Source: Hydrogenophaga sp.
GTDB lineage: Bacteria > Pseudomonadota > Gammaproteobacteria > Burkholderiales > Burkholderiaceae_C
Direction: 5' to 3'
DNA: 64,000 nt
Assembly (NCBI GenBank): GCA_018993155.1
Contig: JAGKSX010000014.1
Location: 35,841-99,840 of the forward strand
The position numbers were made by a program, and so were the translations under genes. Under the pieces are notes generated by a model. The model saw only the letters and a program-made list of their open reading frames with translations, made no database searches and was not told the origin of the DNA. This document shows, piece by piece, positions 47,467-56,094 of this stretch (positions are counted from its first letter, which is position 1; every line of letters begins with the position of its first letter).

Positions 47467-47556
47467 AATTGGGATTCTAGACGAAAGCCCCGAGAACCGC
47501 TGCAACACCCGCCACCGGCCCGGGGAACCCACCGCCCGACCGACCGTCCAACCTTC

Positions 47557-48447
47557 GTGACCCTGATTCAGATGCCTGTTGCCCAACGCCCCGCCATCGA
47601 CGCCGAAACCCGTGACGACGCGGAACCGTTGCGCGCGGGCATCCAATCGGTGGAAGTGGGCTTCGAGCTGCTCGATGCCCTGTCGCAGGCCGACGGCGCC
47701 CTGATGCTGCGCGACCTGGCCGCCGCGGCGGGCATGAGCGCGGCCAAGGCCCACCGCTACCTGGTGAGCTTCCAGCGCATGGGCCTGGTGGTGCAGGACC
47801 CGGTGAGCACGCGCTACGACCTCGGCCCCGCCGCGCTGCGCATCGGGCTGGCCAGCCTCGCGCGCCTCGACGCCGTGAAGTTCGCGCGCGAACGCATCGA
47901 TGGCCTGCTGGCCGAGACCGGCCACACCCTGGCCATCGCGGTGTGGGGCAACCAGGGCCCCACCATGGTGCACTGGATCGAGGCGCCTCAGACGGTGCCC
48001 GTCACCTTGCGCCTGGGCGACGTCATGCCGCTGCTGACCTCGGCCACCGGCCGCTGCTTTGCCGCCTTCATGGGCACTGAAGGCCGCGACGCCCAGCGCA
48101 TCGCCCCCATGGTGCGCGACGAACTCGCGCGCCTGAAGAAGCTGCCGCAACATGGCGACCTGCCCCTGGTGGACGTGCCCCAGTCGCCGCAAGAGGTGCA
48201 GGCCCTGCTCGAAGACACCCGCCGCAGGGGCCTGGCGCGGGTGGTGCACAGCCTGTTGCCCGGCGTGGGCGGCTTCTGCGCCCCCGTGTTCGACGCCCAG
48301 GGCCGGCTCGCGCTGGGCCTGGTGGTGCTCGGCTCCGTGGCCACGCTGGACACCGACTGGCAAGGGGCCCCCGCCACCGCCCTGCTGCGCTGCGCCCGCC
48401 AGCTCAGCGCCGACCTGGGGCACCGCCCCGCCCCTTCCAGCACGTGA
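47557..48447 (+). CDS. IclR-family transcriptional regulator
   Basis: 296 residues from GTG 47557; ATG 47572 would give 291. The winged helix (about 25-90; SVEVGFELLDALSQA, MSAAKAHRYLVSFQRMGLV) and effector domain (about 100-290; LTSATGRCFAAFM, VGGFCAPVFDAQG) are standard. Divergent from the FAH gene. Its TGA overlaps the GTG of the DUF3108 gene (GTGA), so those two are coupled despite unrelated roles. Confidence 0.92.
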   Translation: MTLIQMPVAQRPAIDAETRDDAEPLRAGIQSVEVGFELLDALSQADGALMLRDLAAAAGMSAAKAHRYLVSFQRMGLVVQDPVSTRYDLGPAALRIGLASLARLDAVKFARERIDGLLAETGHTLAIAVWGNQGPTMVHWIEAPQTVPVTLRLGDVMPLLTSATGRCFAAFMGTEGRDAQRIAPMVRDELARLKKLPQHGDLPLVDVPQSPQEVQALLEDTRRRGLARVVHSLLPGVGGFCAPVFDAQGRLALGLVVLGSVATLDTDWQGAPATALLRCARQLSADLGHRPAPSST

Positions 48448-49676
48448 CCCAAACGCCCGCATCACCCTCTGCCTCGCCACGCCGGTCCGTGCTCACCGCG
48501 CTGGTGGCGCTGGTGCTGGGCCTGCACCTCGTGCTGCTCGCTGGCGGCATCACGCTTCAGCTGCCCGGCACCGCCCGGGCGCCAGCGCCACCGGCCACCG
48601 GCGCCAGTGCATCTGCCGCAAACGCCGAACCGCCCGCCACCGCCCCGGCAGCGCGCCCGCAGCCGGTGCAGGTGAGCACGGTGCGCTGGATCGTGCCCGT
48701 CGCTCCGGCGCCCGCGCCACGCCCCGAACCCGCATCCCGGCCCAAGCCCGCCCCGAAGGCGGCGCCCATGGCCCTCCCTGCCCCGGTTCCCGAGCCCGTC
48801 GCCGTGGCCCAGGCAGCGCCCGAACCCGCCGAGGCCGTCGCCCTCGCGCCGGCTGAAACGCCGGCCATCGCTTCGCAGGAAGTCGCCGTGAGCGAACCTC
48901 CGACACCGGCACCTGAAGCACCAGCAGAAGCTGTGGCGGCGCCTCCTGCCACGCCCGAAACGGCCCCAACCAGTGAACCCACCAGCACCACGCCGTCGGC
49001 AGCAACCGATGGCAAAGCCAGCGCCCCCGTCGCCCTGCCACCCGCCACGCCGCCGCCCAGCACCCGCCTGCACTACGACGTGACCGGCAATGTCAAGGGC
49101 ATCGGCTACAAGGCCCAAGGCACGCTGGACTGGGCCGTGGCCGACGGCCGCTACGAGGCCCGCATGGAGATGCGCGTGCTGCTGCTGGGCAGCCGCTCGC
49201 AGACCAGCATCGGCCACGTCGGCCCCAACGGCCTCATGCCCGAGCGCTTCGCCGACAAGAGCCGCAGCGAGAAAGCCGCCCATTTCGATGCCGCACAACA
49301 GCGCATCCGATTCAGCAGCAACGCGCCCGAAGCACCGCTGCAACCGGGGGCGCAGGACCGCCTGAGCCTGTTCCTGCAGCTCGCCAGCCTGCTGCAGGCC
49401 CGCCCGCAGGCCTACGCCGCCGGCCAGACGGTGGACATGCAGGTGGCCGGCACGGGCGACGCCCCTGTCTGGCGCTTCGACGTGGGCGAAGAATCGACGA
49501 TTTCGCTGCCAGCGGGCGAATTCAGGGTGCGCCACCTGGTGCGCCAGCCCCGCAAGGAATTCGACAGCACGGTCGAAATGTGGCTCGCGCCCAGCTTGCA
49601 CCACCTGCCCGTGCGCCTGCGGGTCAAACAGTCGAACGGCGATGTGGCCGATCAGCAACTCAGCCAGATGCCGTAA
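48444..49676 (+). CDS. DUF3108 family protein with Pro/Ala-rich stalk
   Basis: 410 residues: an N-terminal membrane anchor (about 14-35), a low-complexity Pro/Ala/Glu stalk (about 45-210), and a C-terminal DUF3108 domain (about 212-410; LHYDVTGNVKGIGYKAQGTL, DRLSLFLQLASLL, LPAGEFRVRHLVR, WLAPSLHHLPVRLR). The layout suggests a TonB-like periplasm-spanning protein with the globular part near the outer membrane. Starts with GTG overlapping the iclR stop. Function unknown. Confidence 0.85.
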   Translation: MTQTPASPSASPRRSVLTALVALVLGLHLVLLAGGITLQLPGTARAPAPPATGASASAANAEPPATAPAARPQPVQVSTVRWIVPVAPAPAPRPEPASRPKPAPKAAPMALPAPVPEPVAVAQAAPEPAEAVALAPAETPAIASQEVAVSEPPTPAPEAPAEAVAAPPATPETAPTSEPTSTTPSAATDGKASAPVALPPATPPPSTRLHYDVTGNVKGIGYKAQGTLDWAVADGRYEARMEMRVLLLGSRSQTSIGHVGPNGLMPERFADKSRSEKAAHFDAAQQRIRFSSNAPEAPLQPGAQDRLSLFLQLASLLQARPQAYAAGQTVDMQVAGTGDAPVWRFDVGEESTISLPAGEFRVRHLVRQPRKEFDSTVEMWLAPSLHHLPVRLRVKQSNGDVADQQLSQMP

Positions 49677-49685
49677 GGCAAACAC

Positions 49686-49695
49686 TTGTAGGACA
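49686..49695. promoter_or_regulatory. TTGTAGGACA motif
   Basis: Single copy of the TGTAGGAC element seen at 271 and, inverted, at 4612-4620. It lies ten bases after the DUF3108 stop and about 150 bp before the DUF3567 start. Confidence 0.3.
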
Positions 49696-49770
49696 AACAC
49701 CCATCTGTGCCAAAAAAGACACGCATCTTGAAGTCCGGGGGAACGTCGCCACGTAAAGCTGCATCTGACC

Positions 49771-49800
49771 TATAAATCGGCGCGTATTTGCCGATATAAG
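49771..49800 (+). promoter_or_regulatory. DUF3567 promoter/leader with inverted repeat
   Basis: ATCGGC (49776-49781) and GCCGAT (49790-49795) form an inverted repeat between two -10-like hexamers, TATAAA (49771-49776) and TATAAG (49795-49800). Either could serve the gene starting at 49843. The repeat may be an operator. Confidence 0.4.
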
Positions 49801-49842
49801 GTTGTCAGGAACGCAGATTTTTTCTATTCAAGGATTTCAGTC

Positions 49843-50127
49843 ATGCACATGCTTTACGACTCGGATGCCTTCGCTGTGGTCCACATCCTAGCCAAGGCGC
49901 CCGTCGAGGGCGACAACGAAGTGGCAGACGGCCCGCAGATTCCCCGCCACGGTTTCGAGATCGTGGACAAGCGCTCGGGCAAAGAGGTGTACCTCGACGG
50001 TTCCTGGGCCGAGATGTTCCAGCTCCAGATCACCGCCTGGCAGCAGAGCACGCCGTCCCAGGAAGAAGTGGAAGACACGCTCGAGGGCTATGCCACCCTG
50101 GCCCAGATGCCCGTGGTCATGCACTGA
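49843..50127 (+). CDS. DUF3567 family protein
   Basis: 94-residue acidic cytosolic protein, well conserved in Burkholderiales and of unknown function. It opens MHMLYDSDAFAVVHI and contains RHGFEIVDKRSGKEVYLDG and a glutamate-rich C-terminal helix. It has a long AT-rich leader with an inverted repeat and a strong terminator after it, so it is a single-gene transcript. Confidence 0.9.
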   Translation: MHMLYDSDAFAVVHILAKAPVEGDNEVADGPQIPRHGFEIVDKRSGKEVYLDGSWAEMFQLQITAWQQSTPSQEEVEDTLEGYATLAQMPVVMH

Positions 50128-50145
50128 ACGAACGCACTTCCTCTG

Positions 50146-50177
50146 AAAAAAGGCCGCTGCACCCCAGCGGCCTTTTT
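50146..50177. terminator. bidirectional terminator
   Basis: AAAAAGGCCGCTG (50147-50159) pairs perfectly with CAGCGGCCTTTTT (50165-50177) around CACCC. A-run and T-run on either side let it end both the DUF3567 transcript and the convergent AbrB-type transcript, whose stop codon touches its edge. Confidence 0.92.
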
Positions 50178-51256
50178 CATGCCGGGCCATGGCGCCAGCG
50201 GTACAGCGGCTCGGCCAGCACCAGCACCGCCACCAGCCGGCAGACCTGGAACGCCGTCACCACCGGCACGCCCAGCTGCAGCACCTTGGCGGTGATGGCC
50301 ATCTCGGCAATGCCGCCGGGCGCGGTGCCCAGCAGCAGCGTGACCGGGTGCAAACCTGTCAGCTGCGCCAGCACCCAGCCGAAACCGGCGCACAGGCCCA
50401 TCATGACCAGCGTGGCGAAAGCCACCGAGGCCAGCCAGCGCGGCGCCGTGTGCACGAAGGCGGGCGTGAAACGCACGCCCAGGCTCACACCGATCACCAG
50501 CTGCGCCGCGTTCGACAGGCTCTGCGGGATGGCCGACAGGGTGTGGCCGCTCAAGGTCACCACCATGGTGACCACCAGCGCGCCCATGAACCAGGGGTTG
50601 GCGCGGCCCAGGCGCTGCATGGCCAGCGCACCCAGCAAGGTAAGCCCGGCCAGCGCCAGCAGCCCCAGCGCTTGCACGTCCCGCACGCCTTGCGCCAGGG
50701 TGTCGAGCCCGCTCACGCCCCCGAGCTGCAGCGCAAACGGAATGGTGACCGTCACCAGCAGCACCCGCAGGCTGTGCGCGGCCGCCACCAGATCGGTGCG
50801 CGCGCCCTGGCGCTCGGCGATCAGCGTCATCTCGGATGCGCCGCCGATCGCGCCAGCGAAATAGGTGGTGCAGCGCAACTCCGCGGGTGTCAAGGCCACC
50901 AGATGCCCCGCGTGCAGCCAGCGCAGCCAGGCCGCAAAACCCAGGCCCAGGGCCAATGCCCAGGCGATGCCGAGCGCGATCGCCCACCAGAGGCTGGCCA
51001 CCAGCGCGCCCACCGCTGGCGTGAAGTACAGGCCCAGCGCGGTGCCGATCACCCACTGCCCGCTGTTGCGCAAGGGCGTCCAGCTCTCGGTGCGCATGCC
51101 CAGCACCGACACCAGCGCGGTCGCCAGCAGCGGACCGATCATCCAGGGGATGGGCGTGCGCAACCAGCGACACAGCAGGGCGGCGGCCAGGGCGATCGTC
51201 AGGGTGAGGCAGACGCGCGGCCACGAATCGGGCCGCCAGGAAGGCAGAAGGGACAC
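50177..51256 (-). CDS. AbrB-family (PF05145) membrane protein
   Basis: About 359 residues with ten or so hydrophobic segments in two similar halves. TPIPWMIGPLLATALVS in the first half and ANPWFMGALVVTM in the second are the family's repeat. GGASEMTLIAERQG and PGGIAEMAITAKVLQ are the paired conserved motifs. These proteins are often named AbrB or ammonia monooxygenase-like, but are probably transporters. The start is uncertain: GTG 51256 gives a sensible N-terminus, while the frame stays open far upstream through the chaN gene with no ATG nearby. Confidence 0.8.
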   Translation of the reverse strand: MSLLPSWRPDSWPRVCLTLTIALAAALLCRWLRTPIPWMIGPLLATALVSVLGMRTESWTPLRNSGQWVIGTALGLYFTPAVGALVASLWWAIALGIAWALALGLGFAAWLRWLHAGHLVALTPAELRCTTYFAGAIGGASEMTLIAERQGARTDLVAAAHSLRVLLVTVTIPFALQLGGVSGLDTLAQGVRDVQALGLLALAGLTLLGALAMQRLGRANPWFMGALVVTMVVTLSGHTLSAIPQSLSNAAQLVIGVSLGVRFTPAFVHTAPRWLASVAFATLVMMGLCAGFGWVLAQLTGLHPVTLLLGTAPGGIAEMAITAKVLQLGVPVVTAFQVCRLVAVLVLAEPLYRWRHGPA

Positions 51257-51292
51257 GCGAAAAGGGGGCGGTGAAGGGGCGTCGGGTCCGCT

Positions 51293-51298
51293 TAGTAT
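51293..51298 (+). promoter_or_regulatory. chaN -10 element, leaderless spacing
   Basis: TAGTAT ends six bases before the chaN ATG (51305). The complement reads ATACTA and could serve the divergent AbrB-type gene. Confidence 0.4.
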
Positions 51299-51304
51299 CC
51301 ACGC

Positions 51305-52114
51305 ATGACCTGTCGAACCGCTGTCGCCCTTGCCCTGGGCCTGTCTTTGCTCGCGGCCTGCGCGCACCGCCCACCCACCACCGTGCCGGCCCTGCTCGAC
51401 CGCGTGCTGCCCGCACCGGTGTTGCTGCTCGGCGAGCAACACGACGCCGCCGAACACCAGGCGCTGCAGCGCGACGTGGTGCTGGCCCTGGCCCGGCGCC
51501 ATCAGCTGGGCGCGGTCGTGATGGAAATGATCGAACAGGGGCGCAGCACGCAAGGCCTGCCCAGCGACGCCGACGAGGCGCGCGTGCGCGAGGCCCTGGG
51601 CTGGACCGAGCAGGGCGGCTGGCCCTGGCCGGTGTACGGCCCGGTGGTGATGGCCGCCGTGCGCAGCGGCGCGCCCGTGATCGGCGGCAACCTGCCGCGC
51701 GCGCAGATGCGCAGCACCATGGGCCAGGCCGAGCTGGACGGCCTGGTGAGCGAGAGCGTGCTGCGGCGCCAGCGCGACGGCATCCGCGAGAGCCATTGCG
51801 GCCTGCTGCCCGAGAGCCAGATCGCGCCCATGACCCGCATCCAGCTCGCGCGCGACCGGTCGATGGCGCAGACGGCCACGCAGGCCCTCATCCCGGGCAA
51901 GACGGTGCTGCTGGTGGCCGGCAACGGCCATGTGCGCGAAGACCTCGGCGTGCCCCTGCACCTGCCCGCGACCGTGGGCCACAAGGTGGTGATGGCGCAG
52001 GCCGGCCCCCCGAAAGATGCCAGCGCACCGCCGGCCGACGCGGTGTGGCAAACCCCCGCGCTGCCCCCGCGCGACCACTGCGCCGAATTGAAGCAGCGCA
52101 TGCCGGCGCGCTAA
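51305..52114 (+). CDS. ChaN-family haem-binding lipoprotein
   Basis: 269 residues. A signal peptide ends in lipobox LAAC (Cys19). The ChaN domain (about 38-235) has LLLGEQHDAAEHQ with the conserved Glu-His, AVVMEMIEQG, and VAGNGHVREDLGVP. Campylobacter ChaN binds two haems as a dimer and is iron-regulated; here no Fur box or haem receptor gene is next to it. Followed by a dispersed repeat. Confidence 0.88.
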   Translation: MTCRTAVALALGLSLLAACAHRPPTTVPALLDRVLPAPVLLLGEQHDAAEHQALQRDVVLALARRHQLGAVVMEMIEQGRSTQGLPSDADEARVREALGWTEQGGWPWPVYGPVVMAAVRSGAPVIGGNLPRAQMRSTMGQAELDGLVSESVLRRQRDGIRESHCGLLPESQIAPMTRIQLARDRSMAQTATQALIPGKTVLLVAGNGHVREDLGVPLHLPATVGHKVVMAQAGPPKDASAPPADAVWQTPALPPRDHCAELKQRMPAR

Positions 52115-52116
52115 GT

Positions 52117-52200
52117 CCAGGGGCACCGAGGGTCCGGCTCCGCCGGCCCCAGGTGCCGTCCCCCCACCGGGGGGAAGCCGCGCCAGCGGCGCAGGGGGGG
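52117..52200. repeat. dispersed GC-rich repeat, copy C
   Basis: Begins CACCGAGGGTCCGGCTCCG and contains the palindrome CCCCCC-ACC-GGGGGG (52160-52174). Copy E at 63928 is the same type. Fills the gap between the chaN and transaminase stops. Confidence 0.7.
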
Positions 52201-52205
52201 ACCTT

Positions 52206-53546
52206 CTACCCCAGCCTTTTGATGGCGTCGGCCAATGTGCCCACCATGGTCTCGATCTGCGCACGATCGACGATGTAGGGTGGCGCGAACACCAGGTTGT
52301 CGCCCGCGTTGCGCACCAGCACACCCCGGTGGTAGCAGTCCATGAACACGTCGAACGCCCGCTTGCCGGGCAGGCCAGGCTGCGGCGCGAGCTCCACGGC
52401 GGCCGCCAGCCCGAGGCTGCGGATGCCGATCACGTGGGGCAGGCCCTTGAGCGCGCTGTGCATCGCATCGCCCAGCACCGGGCCCATCTCGCCCGCGCGG
52501 GCGAACAGGTTTTCCTCGCGGAACAGGTCCAGCGTGGCGATCGCCGCCGCGCAGGCCACCGGATGGCCCGAGTAGGTGTAGCCGTGGAAGAACTCGATGG
52601 CGTGGTCCGGCGCGCTGCCGTGCGCGCCCATCATGACGCCGTAGATGCGGTCGGTGCAGACCACGCCACCCAGCGGGAACACGCCGTTGGTCACCGCCTT
52701 GGCGAAATTCAGCATGTCGGGCTGCACGCCGTAGTAGTCCGACGCGAAAGCCGTGCCCAGGCGGCCGAAGCCGGTGATCACCTCGTCGAAGATCAACAGA
52801 ATGCCGTGCTTGTCGCAGATCTCCCGCAGGCGCTTGAGGTAGCCCTGGGGCGGCACGTACCAGCCCGCGCTGCCGGCAACGGGCTCGACGATCACGGCCG
52901 CCACGTTGCTCGGATCGTGCAGCGGCAGGATGCGGTTCTCCAGCTCCAGCAGCAGGTCTTCGTCCCACACCGGTTCGGTGTTGTGCACGTAGGCGTGCCT
53001 GACCGGGTCGTGGATGAAGCGCAGGTGGTCCACGCGCGGCAGCAGGGCGGCGCCGTAGACCTTGCGGTTGGCTGGGATACCGCCCACGCTCATGCCGCCA
53101 AAACCCACGCCGTGGTAACCGCGCTCGCGGCCGATGAAGATGTTGCGGTGGCCTTCGCCGCGCGCGCGGTGATAGGCCAGCGCCACCTTCATCGAGGTGT
53201 CGGCGGCCTCGCTGCCGGAGTTGCAGAACAGCACCTTGTTCAGATCGCCCGGCGCCATGGCGGCGATCATCTCGGCGGCGCGAAAGGCCTTGTCGTTGCT
53301 GACGCTGAAAGCGGTGCTGTAGTCCAGCGTGTCCAGCTGCTGCTTGATGGCTTCGTTGATCGGCTTGCGGTTGTGCCCGGCGCCCACGCACCAGAGGCTG
53401 GAAATGCCGTCGATGACCTGGCGCCCGTCGTGCGTCGTGAAGTACATGCCGTCGGCCGCCACGAAGACCCGGGGGTCTTTCTGGAAACTGCGGTTGGGCG
53501 TGAAGGGCAACCACTGGTTGTCCATGCGGAAATCGTTGTAGGCCAT
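52206..53546 (-). CDS. class III aminotransferase (omega-amino acid:pyruvate type)
   Basis: 446-residue PLP enzyme. NSGSEAADTSMKVALAY (about 110-127), YHGVGFGG, the EPVAGSAG and FDEVITGFGR blocks, and Lys283 in NFAKAVTNG as the PLP-binding residue are visible. The opening DNQWLPFTPNRSF with the WCVGAGH loop points to beta-alanine or omega-amino acid:pyruvate transaminases. The start at 53546 has an AGGAGA ribosome site; longer frames to 53672 overlap purU regulatory sequence. Divergent from purU. Confidence 0.92.
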   Translation of the reverse strand: MAYNDFRMDNQWLPFTPNRSFQKDPRVFVAADGMYFTTHDGRQVIDGISSLWCVGAGHNRKPINEAIKQQLDTLDYSTAFSVSNDKAFRAAEMIAAMAPGDLNKVLFCNSGSEAADTSMKVALAYHRARGEGHRNIFIGRERGYHGVGFGGMSVGGIPANRKVYGAALLPRVDHLRFIHDPVRHAYVHNTEPVWDEDLLLELENRILPLHDPSNVAAVIVEPVAGSAGWYVPPQGYLKRLREICDKHGILLIFDEVITGFGRLGTAFASDYYGVQPDMLNFAKAVTNGVFPLGGVVCTDRIYGVMMGAHGSAPDHAIEFFHGYTYSGHPVACAAAIATLDLFREENLFARAGEMGPVLGDAMHSALKGLPHVIGIRSLGLAAAVELAPQPGLPGKRAFDVFMDCYHRGVLVRNAGDNLVFAPPYIVDRAQIETMVGTLADAIKRLG

Positions 53547-53655
53547 GCGGGCGTCTCCTGCGGCAAAAGGACGGGGAAGCGGCATTTTGTCACCGCCTCC
53601 GGCTGCCAGGGGCTCCATTGCGCCGGGTTCGGCCAGGCCCACCGCGCCTTGCTGC

Positions 53656-53661
53656 GACAAT
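53656..53661 (+). promoter_or_regulatory. purU -10-like element
   Basis: GACAAT ends nine bases before the purU ATG; the transcript would have at most two or three leader bases. Confidence 0.3.
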
Positions 53662-53670
53662 TCGCACGCC

Positions 53671-54519
53671 ATGAATCACACCTACGTTCTTACCCTGTCC
53701 TGCTCGGACCGCCCGGGCATCGTGCACGCCGTTTCCGGCTTCCTGCTGGAGCACGGGGGCAACATCGAAGAAGCCGCGCAATACAACGACCACGCCACCG
53801 GCCTGTTCTTCATGCGCGTGCAGTTCGCCTGTGGCCAGCTCACCCAGGACGACCTGCGCCTGCGCCTGCAGCTGTTCGCCGAGCCGTTCGCCATGCAGTG
53901 GAGCCTGCACCCGATGGCCGAGCCGGTGCGCACCGTCATCTTCGTGAGCAAGGAAGGCCACTGCCTCAACGACCTGATGTTCCGCTGGAAGAGCGGCCTG
54001 CTGCCGCTGGACATCCGGGCCATCATCAGCAACCACCGCGACTTCTACCAGCTCGCGGCCAGCTACAACGTGCCCTTCCACCACATCCCGGTGACGGCGG
54101 CCACCAAGCCGCAGGCCGAGGCCAAGCAGCTGGAGATCATCCAGAACGAAGGCGCCGAGCTGGTGGTGCTGGCGCGCTACATGCAGGTGCTCAGCAACGA
54201 CCTGTGCCGCGAACTCTCGGGCAAGGCCATCAACATCCACCACAGCTTCCTGCCCAGCTTCAAGGGCGCCAAGCCCTACTACCAGGCGCACGACCGGGGC
54301 GTGAAGCTGATCGGGGCCACCGCCCACTACGTGACGGCCGACCTCGACGAAGGCCCCATCATCGAGCAGGACGTGGCCCGGGTGGACCACACCGACGCGG
54401 TGGAAGACCTCACCGCGCGCGGCCGCGACACCGAAAGCCAGGTGCTGGCGCGCGCCGTGAAATGGCACAGCGAACACCGCGTGCTGCTCAACGGCCACAA
54501 GACGGTGGTGTTCAAGTGA
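53671..54519 (+). CDS. purU: formyltetrahydrofolate deformylase
   Basis: Hydrolyses 10-formyl-THF to formate and THF, balancing one-carbon pools. 282 residues: an N-terminal ACT domain (about 3-80; LTLSCSDRPGIVHAVSGFL) and a formyltransferase-like catalytic domain (about 85-280; RYMQVLS, INIHHSFLPSFKGAKPY, GATAHYVTADLDEGPII with the catalytic Asp). ATG 53671 is the family start; the frame is open upstream but not coding. Confidence 0.95.
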   Translation: MNHTYVLTLSCSDRPGIVHAVSGFLLEHGGNIEEAAQYNDHATGLFFMRVQFACGQLTQDDLRLRLQLFAEPFAMQWSLHPMAEPVRTVIFVSKEGHCLNDLMFRWKSGLLPLDIRAIISNHRDFYQLAASYNVPFHHIPVTAATKPQAEAKQLEIIQNEGAELVVLARYMQVLSNDLCRELSGKAINIHHSFLPSFKGAKPYYQAHDRGVKLIGATAHYVTADLDEGPIIEQDVARVDHTDAVEDLTARGRDTESQVLARAVKWHSEHRVLLNGHKTVVFK

Positions 54520-54533
54520 GCGAGATGCAGCAG

Positions 54534-54602
54534 GGCCGCCCCAAGGCAGCTCAGCCCCCTCGGGGGGCAGCGACCACGCGTCAGCGGTGGAGCGTGGGGG
54601 CG
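54534..54602. repeat. dispersed GC-rich palindromic repeat, copy D
   Basis: Contains CAGCCCCCTCGGGGGGCAG and the tail CGACCACGCG...AGCGGTGGAGCGTGGGGG, as in copy B. It runs to within two bases of the LysR start codon and supplies its GGAG-like ribosome site. Confidence 0.75.
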
Positions 54603-54604
54603 CC

Positions 54605-55474
54605 ATGACCATCCGGATTCCTCCCATCCAGTGCCTCCTGACTTTCGAGGCGCTGGCGCGCCTGCGCAGCGTGACGCAGACGGGGGAGGAACTGAACGTG
54701 ACGCCCAGCGCGGTGAGCCACCGCGTGCGCCAGCTCGAGCAGATCCTGGGCACCAAGCTGTTCGGCCGCGCCGATTTCTCGCTCACCACCGAGGGCAGCG
54801 AATACCTGGCCCACGTGCGCGAAGGCCTGGGCATCCTGCAGCGTTTCCCGGGCGGCAACACGGCGCCGGGCAAACGCAAGCTCAAGCTGGCCGTCACCCC
54901 CACCTTCGCGCGCTCGATCCTGATGCCGCGCCTGCGCCAGTTCACCGAGGCCTACCCGGAGATCGACCTGACCCTGCAGGTCTCGATCCCGCTGCTGGAC
55001 GTGGTGGCCGAGGACGCCGACCTCACGGTGCGCTATGGCACCGGACGGTACGCCGACGTGGAGCACATCTGCCTGCTCAAAGACGAGGTGACGCCGCTGG
55101 CGTCTCCTGCCTACATCCGCGAGAACGGCCCGTTCGACACGGTGGAAGACCTGCAGCGCGCCGCCCTGCTGCGCAGCCCGCTCGAACCCTGGCGCACCTG
55201 GTTCGCGGCGCACGAACTCGACTGGCCCGAGCCGGTCGAGGGCTCGTCGTTCAACGACATCGGGCTGATGTGCGATGCCGCGGCGCAAGGCCTGGGCGTC
55301 GCCCTGGTGCGCCTCAAGCTGGGCGCGCCCTGGATCGAGAACGGCTCGCTGGAACGCATCTCGGAACGCAACATCCCATCGCCCCATGCGCACTACCTGT
55401 GCTGGCAGGCCGGTGCGATGGAGCGATGGGAATGCGCGGCGTTCGCCGAGTGGCTCAAGAAGAGCGTGAACTGA
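54605..55474 (+). CDS. LysR-family transcriptional regulator (GcvA-like)
   Basis: 289 residues: winged helix (about 6-65; TFEALARLRSVTQTGEELNVTPSAVSHRVRQLE) and periplasmic-binding-like effector domain (about 90-288). VRYGTGRYADVEHICLL resembles GcvA-type regulators of amino-acid metabolism. ATG 54605 is preferred; a GTG at 54587 lies inside a dispersed repeat and would add six residues. It follows purU at 85 bp on the same strand, across the repeat. Target genes are not evident. Confidence 0.9.
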   Translation: MTIRIPPIQCLLTFEALARLRSVTQTGEELNVTPSAVSHRVRQLEQILGTKLFGRADFSLTTEGSEYLAHVREGLGILQRFPGGNTAPGKRKLKLAVTPTFARSILMPRLRQFTEAYPEIDLTLQVSIPLLDVVAEDADLTVRYGTGRYADVEHICLLKDEVTPLASPAYIRENGPFDTVEDLQRAALLRSPLEPWRTWFAAHELDWPEPVEGSSFNDIGLMCDAAAQGLGVALVRLKLGAPWIENGSLERISERNIPSPHAHYLCWQAGAMERWECAAFAEWLKKSVN

Positions 55475-55499
55475 CGAGCCGTGCAGGCGGATCGCGGGT

Positions 55500-55889
55500 T
55501 TACTCGATCGCCAGGCGCTGGGCCGCGGCAGCGGTCTTCTTCGGCAGCGTGAGCTGCAACACACCGTTCTCGTACTTCGCTTTCGCGGCACTGTTGTCCA
55601 CGTCGACCGGCAGCTGGAAGCTGCGCGAGACGGCACCGTAGTACCGCTCGCTGCGCAGCAGCCTGCCGCCTTCGGCCGGGTTGGACTGCGGCTTGATTTC
55701 AGCGCGCAAGGTCACCAGCTTGCCGTCGACGTTGACGTGGATGTCGTCCTTGGAGACGCCAGGCACTTCGGCCTGCAGGGTGTAAGCCTCGGGCGTCTCC
55801 TTCACATCGACACGGATCTGCGCCGGCAGGGACGCGGGTGCGACGTCATTGAAGAAGTCGAGGAAGTTGCGGTTGACAACGAAGCTCAT
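55500..55889 (-). CDS. Hsp20/alpha-crystallin small heat-shock protein
   Basis: 129-residue holdase chaperone. The alpha-crystallin domain (about 24-120) includes RVDVKETPEAYTLQAEVPGVSKDDI, the GRLLRSERYYGAVSRSFQLP loop and the ENGVLQLTLPKK strand; the C-terminal tail is short and has no clear IxI motif. AGGAG ribosome site before ATG 55889. No ROSE or other RNA thermometer hairpin could be assigned. Confidence 0.93.
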   Translation of the reverse strand: MSFVVNRNFLDFFNDVAPASLPAQIRVDVKETPEAYTLQAEVPGVSKDDIHVNVDGKLVTLRAEIKPQSNPAEGGRLLRSERYYGAVSRSFQLPVDVDNSAAKAKYENGVLQLTLPKKTAAAAQRLAIE

Positions 55890-56094
55890 GGAAAACTCCT
55901 GGTGGGTGATGAGGTTCCAGGGTGCGACAGGCGCCCTGCGGTGAACACAACTTGATGCCACCGGCCGCCGATTTCAAGGACCCTTCGTCACCAACCGCCG
56001 AAGCGTTCACAAAACGCTGCAAGTTTCTTCAATCCGGGCGCGGGGCTTTCGCCTAGACTGGAGCGGCCCTTGATCCGACCCGCACCGGCCCCAC

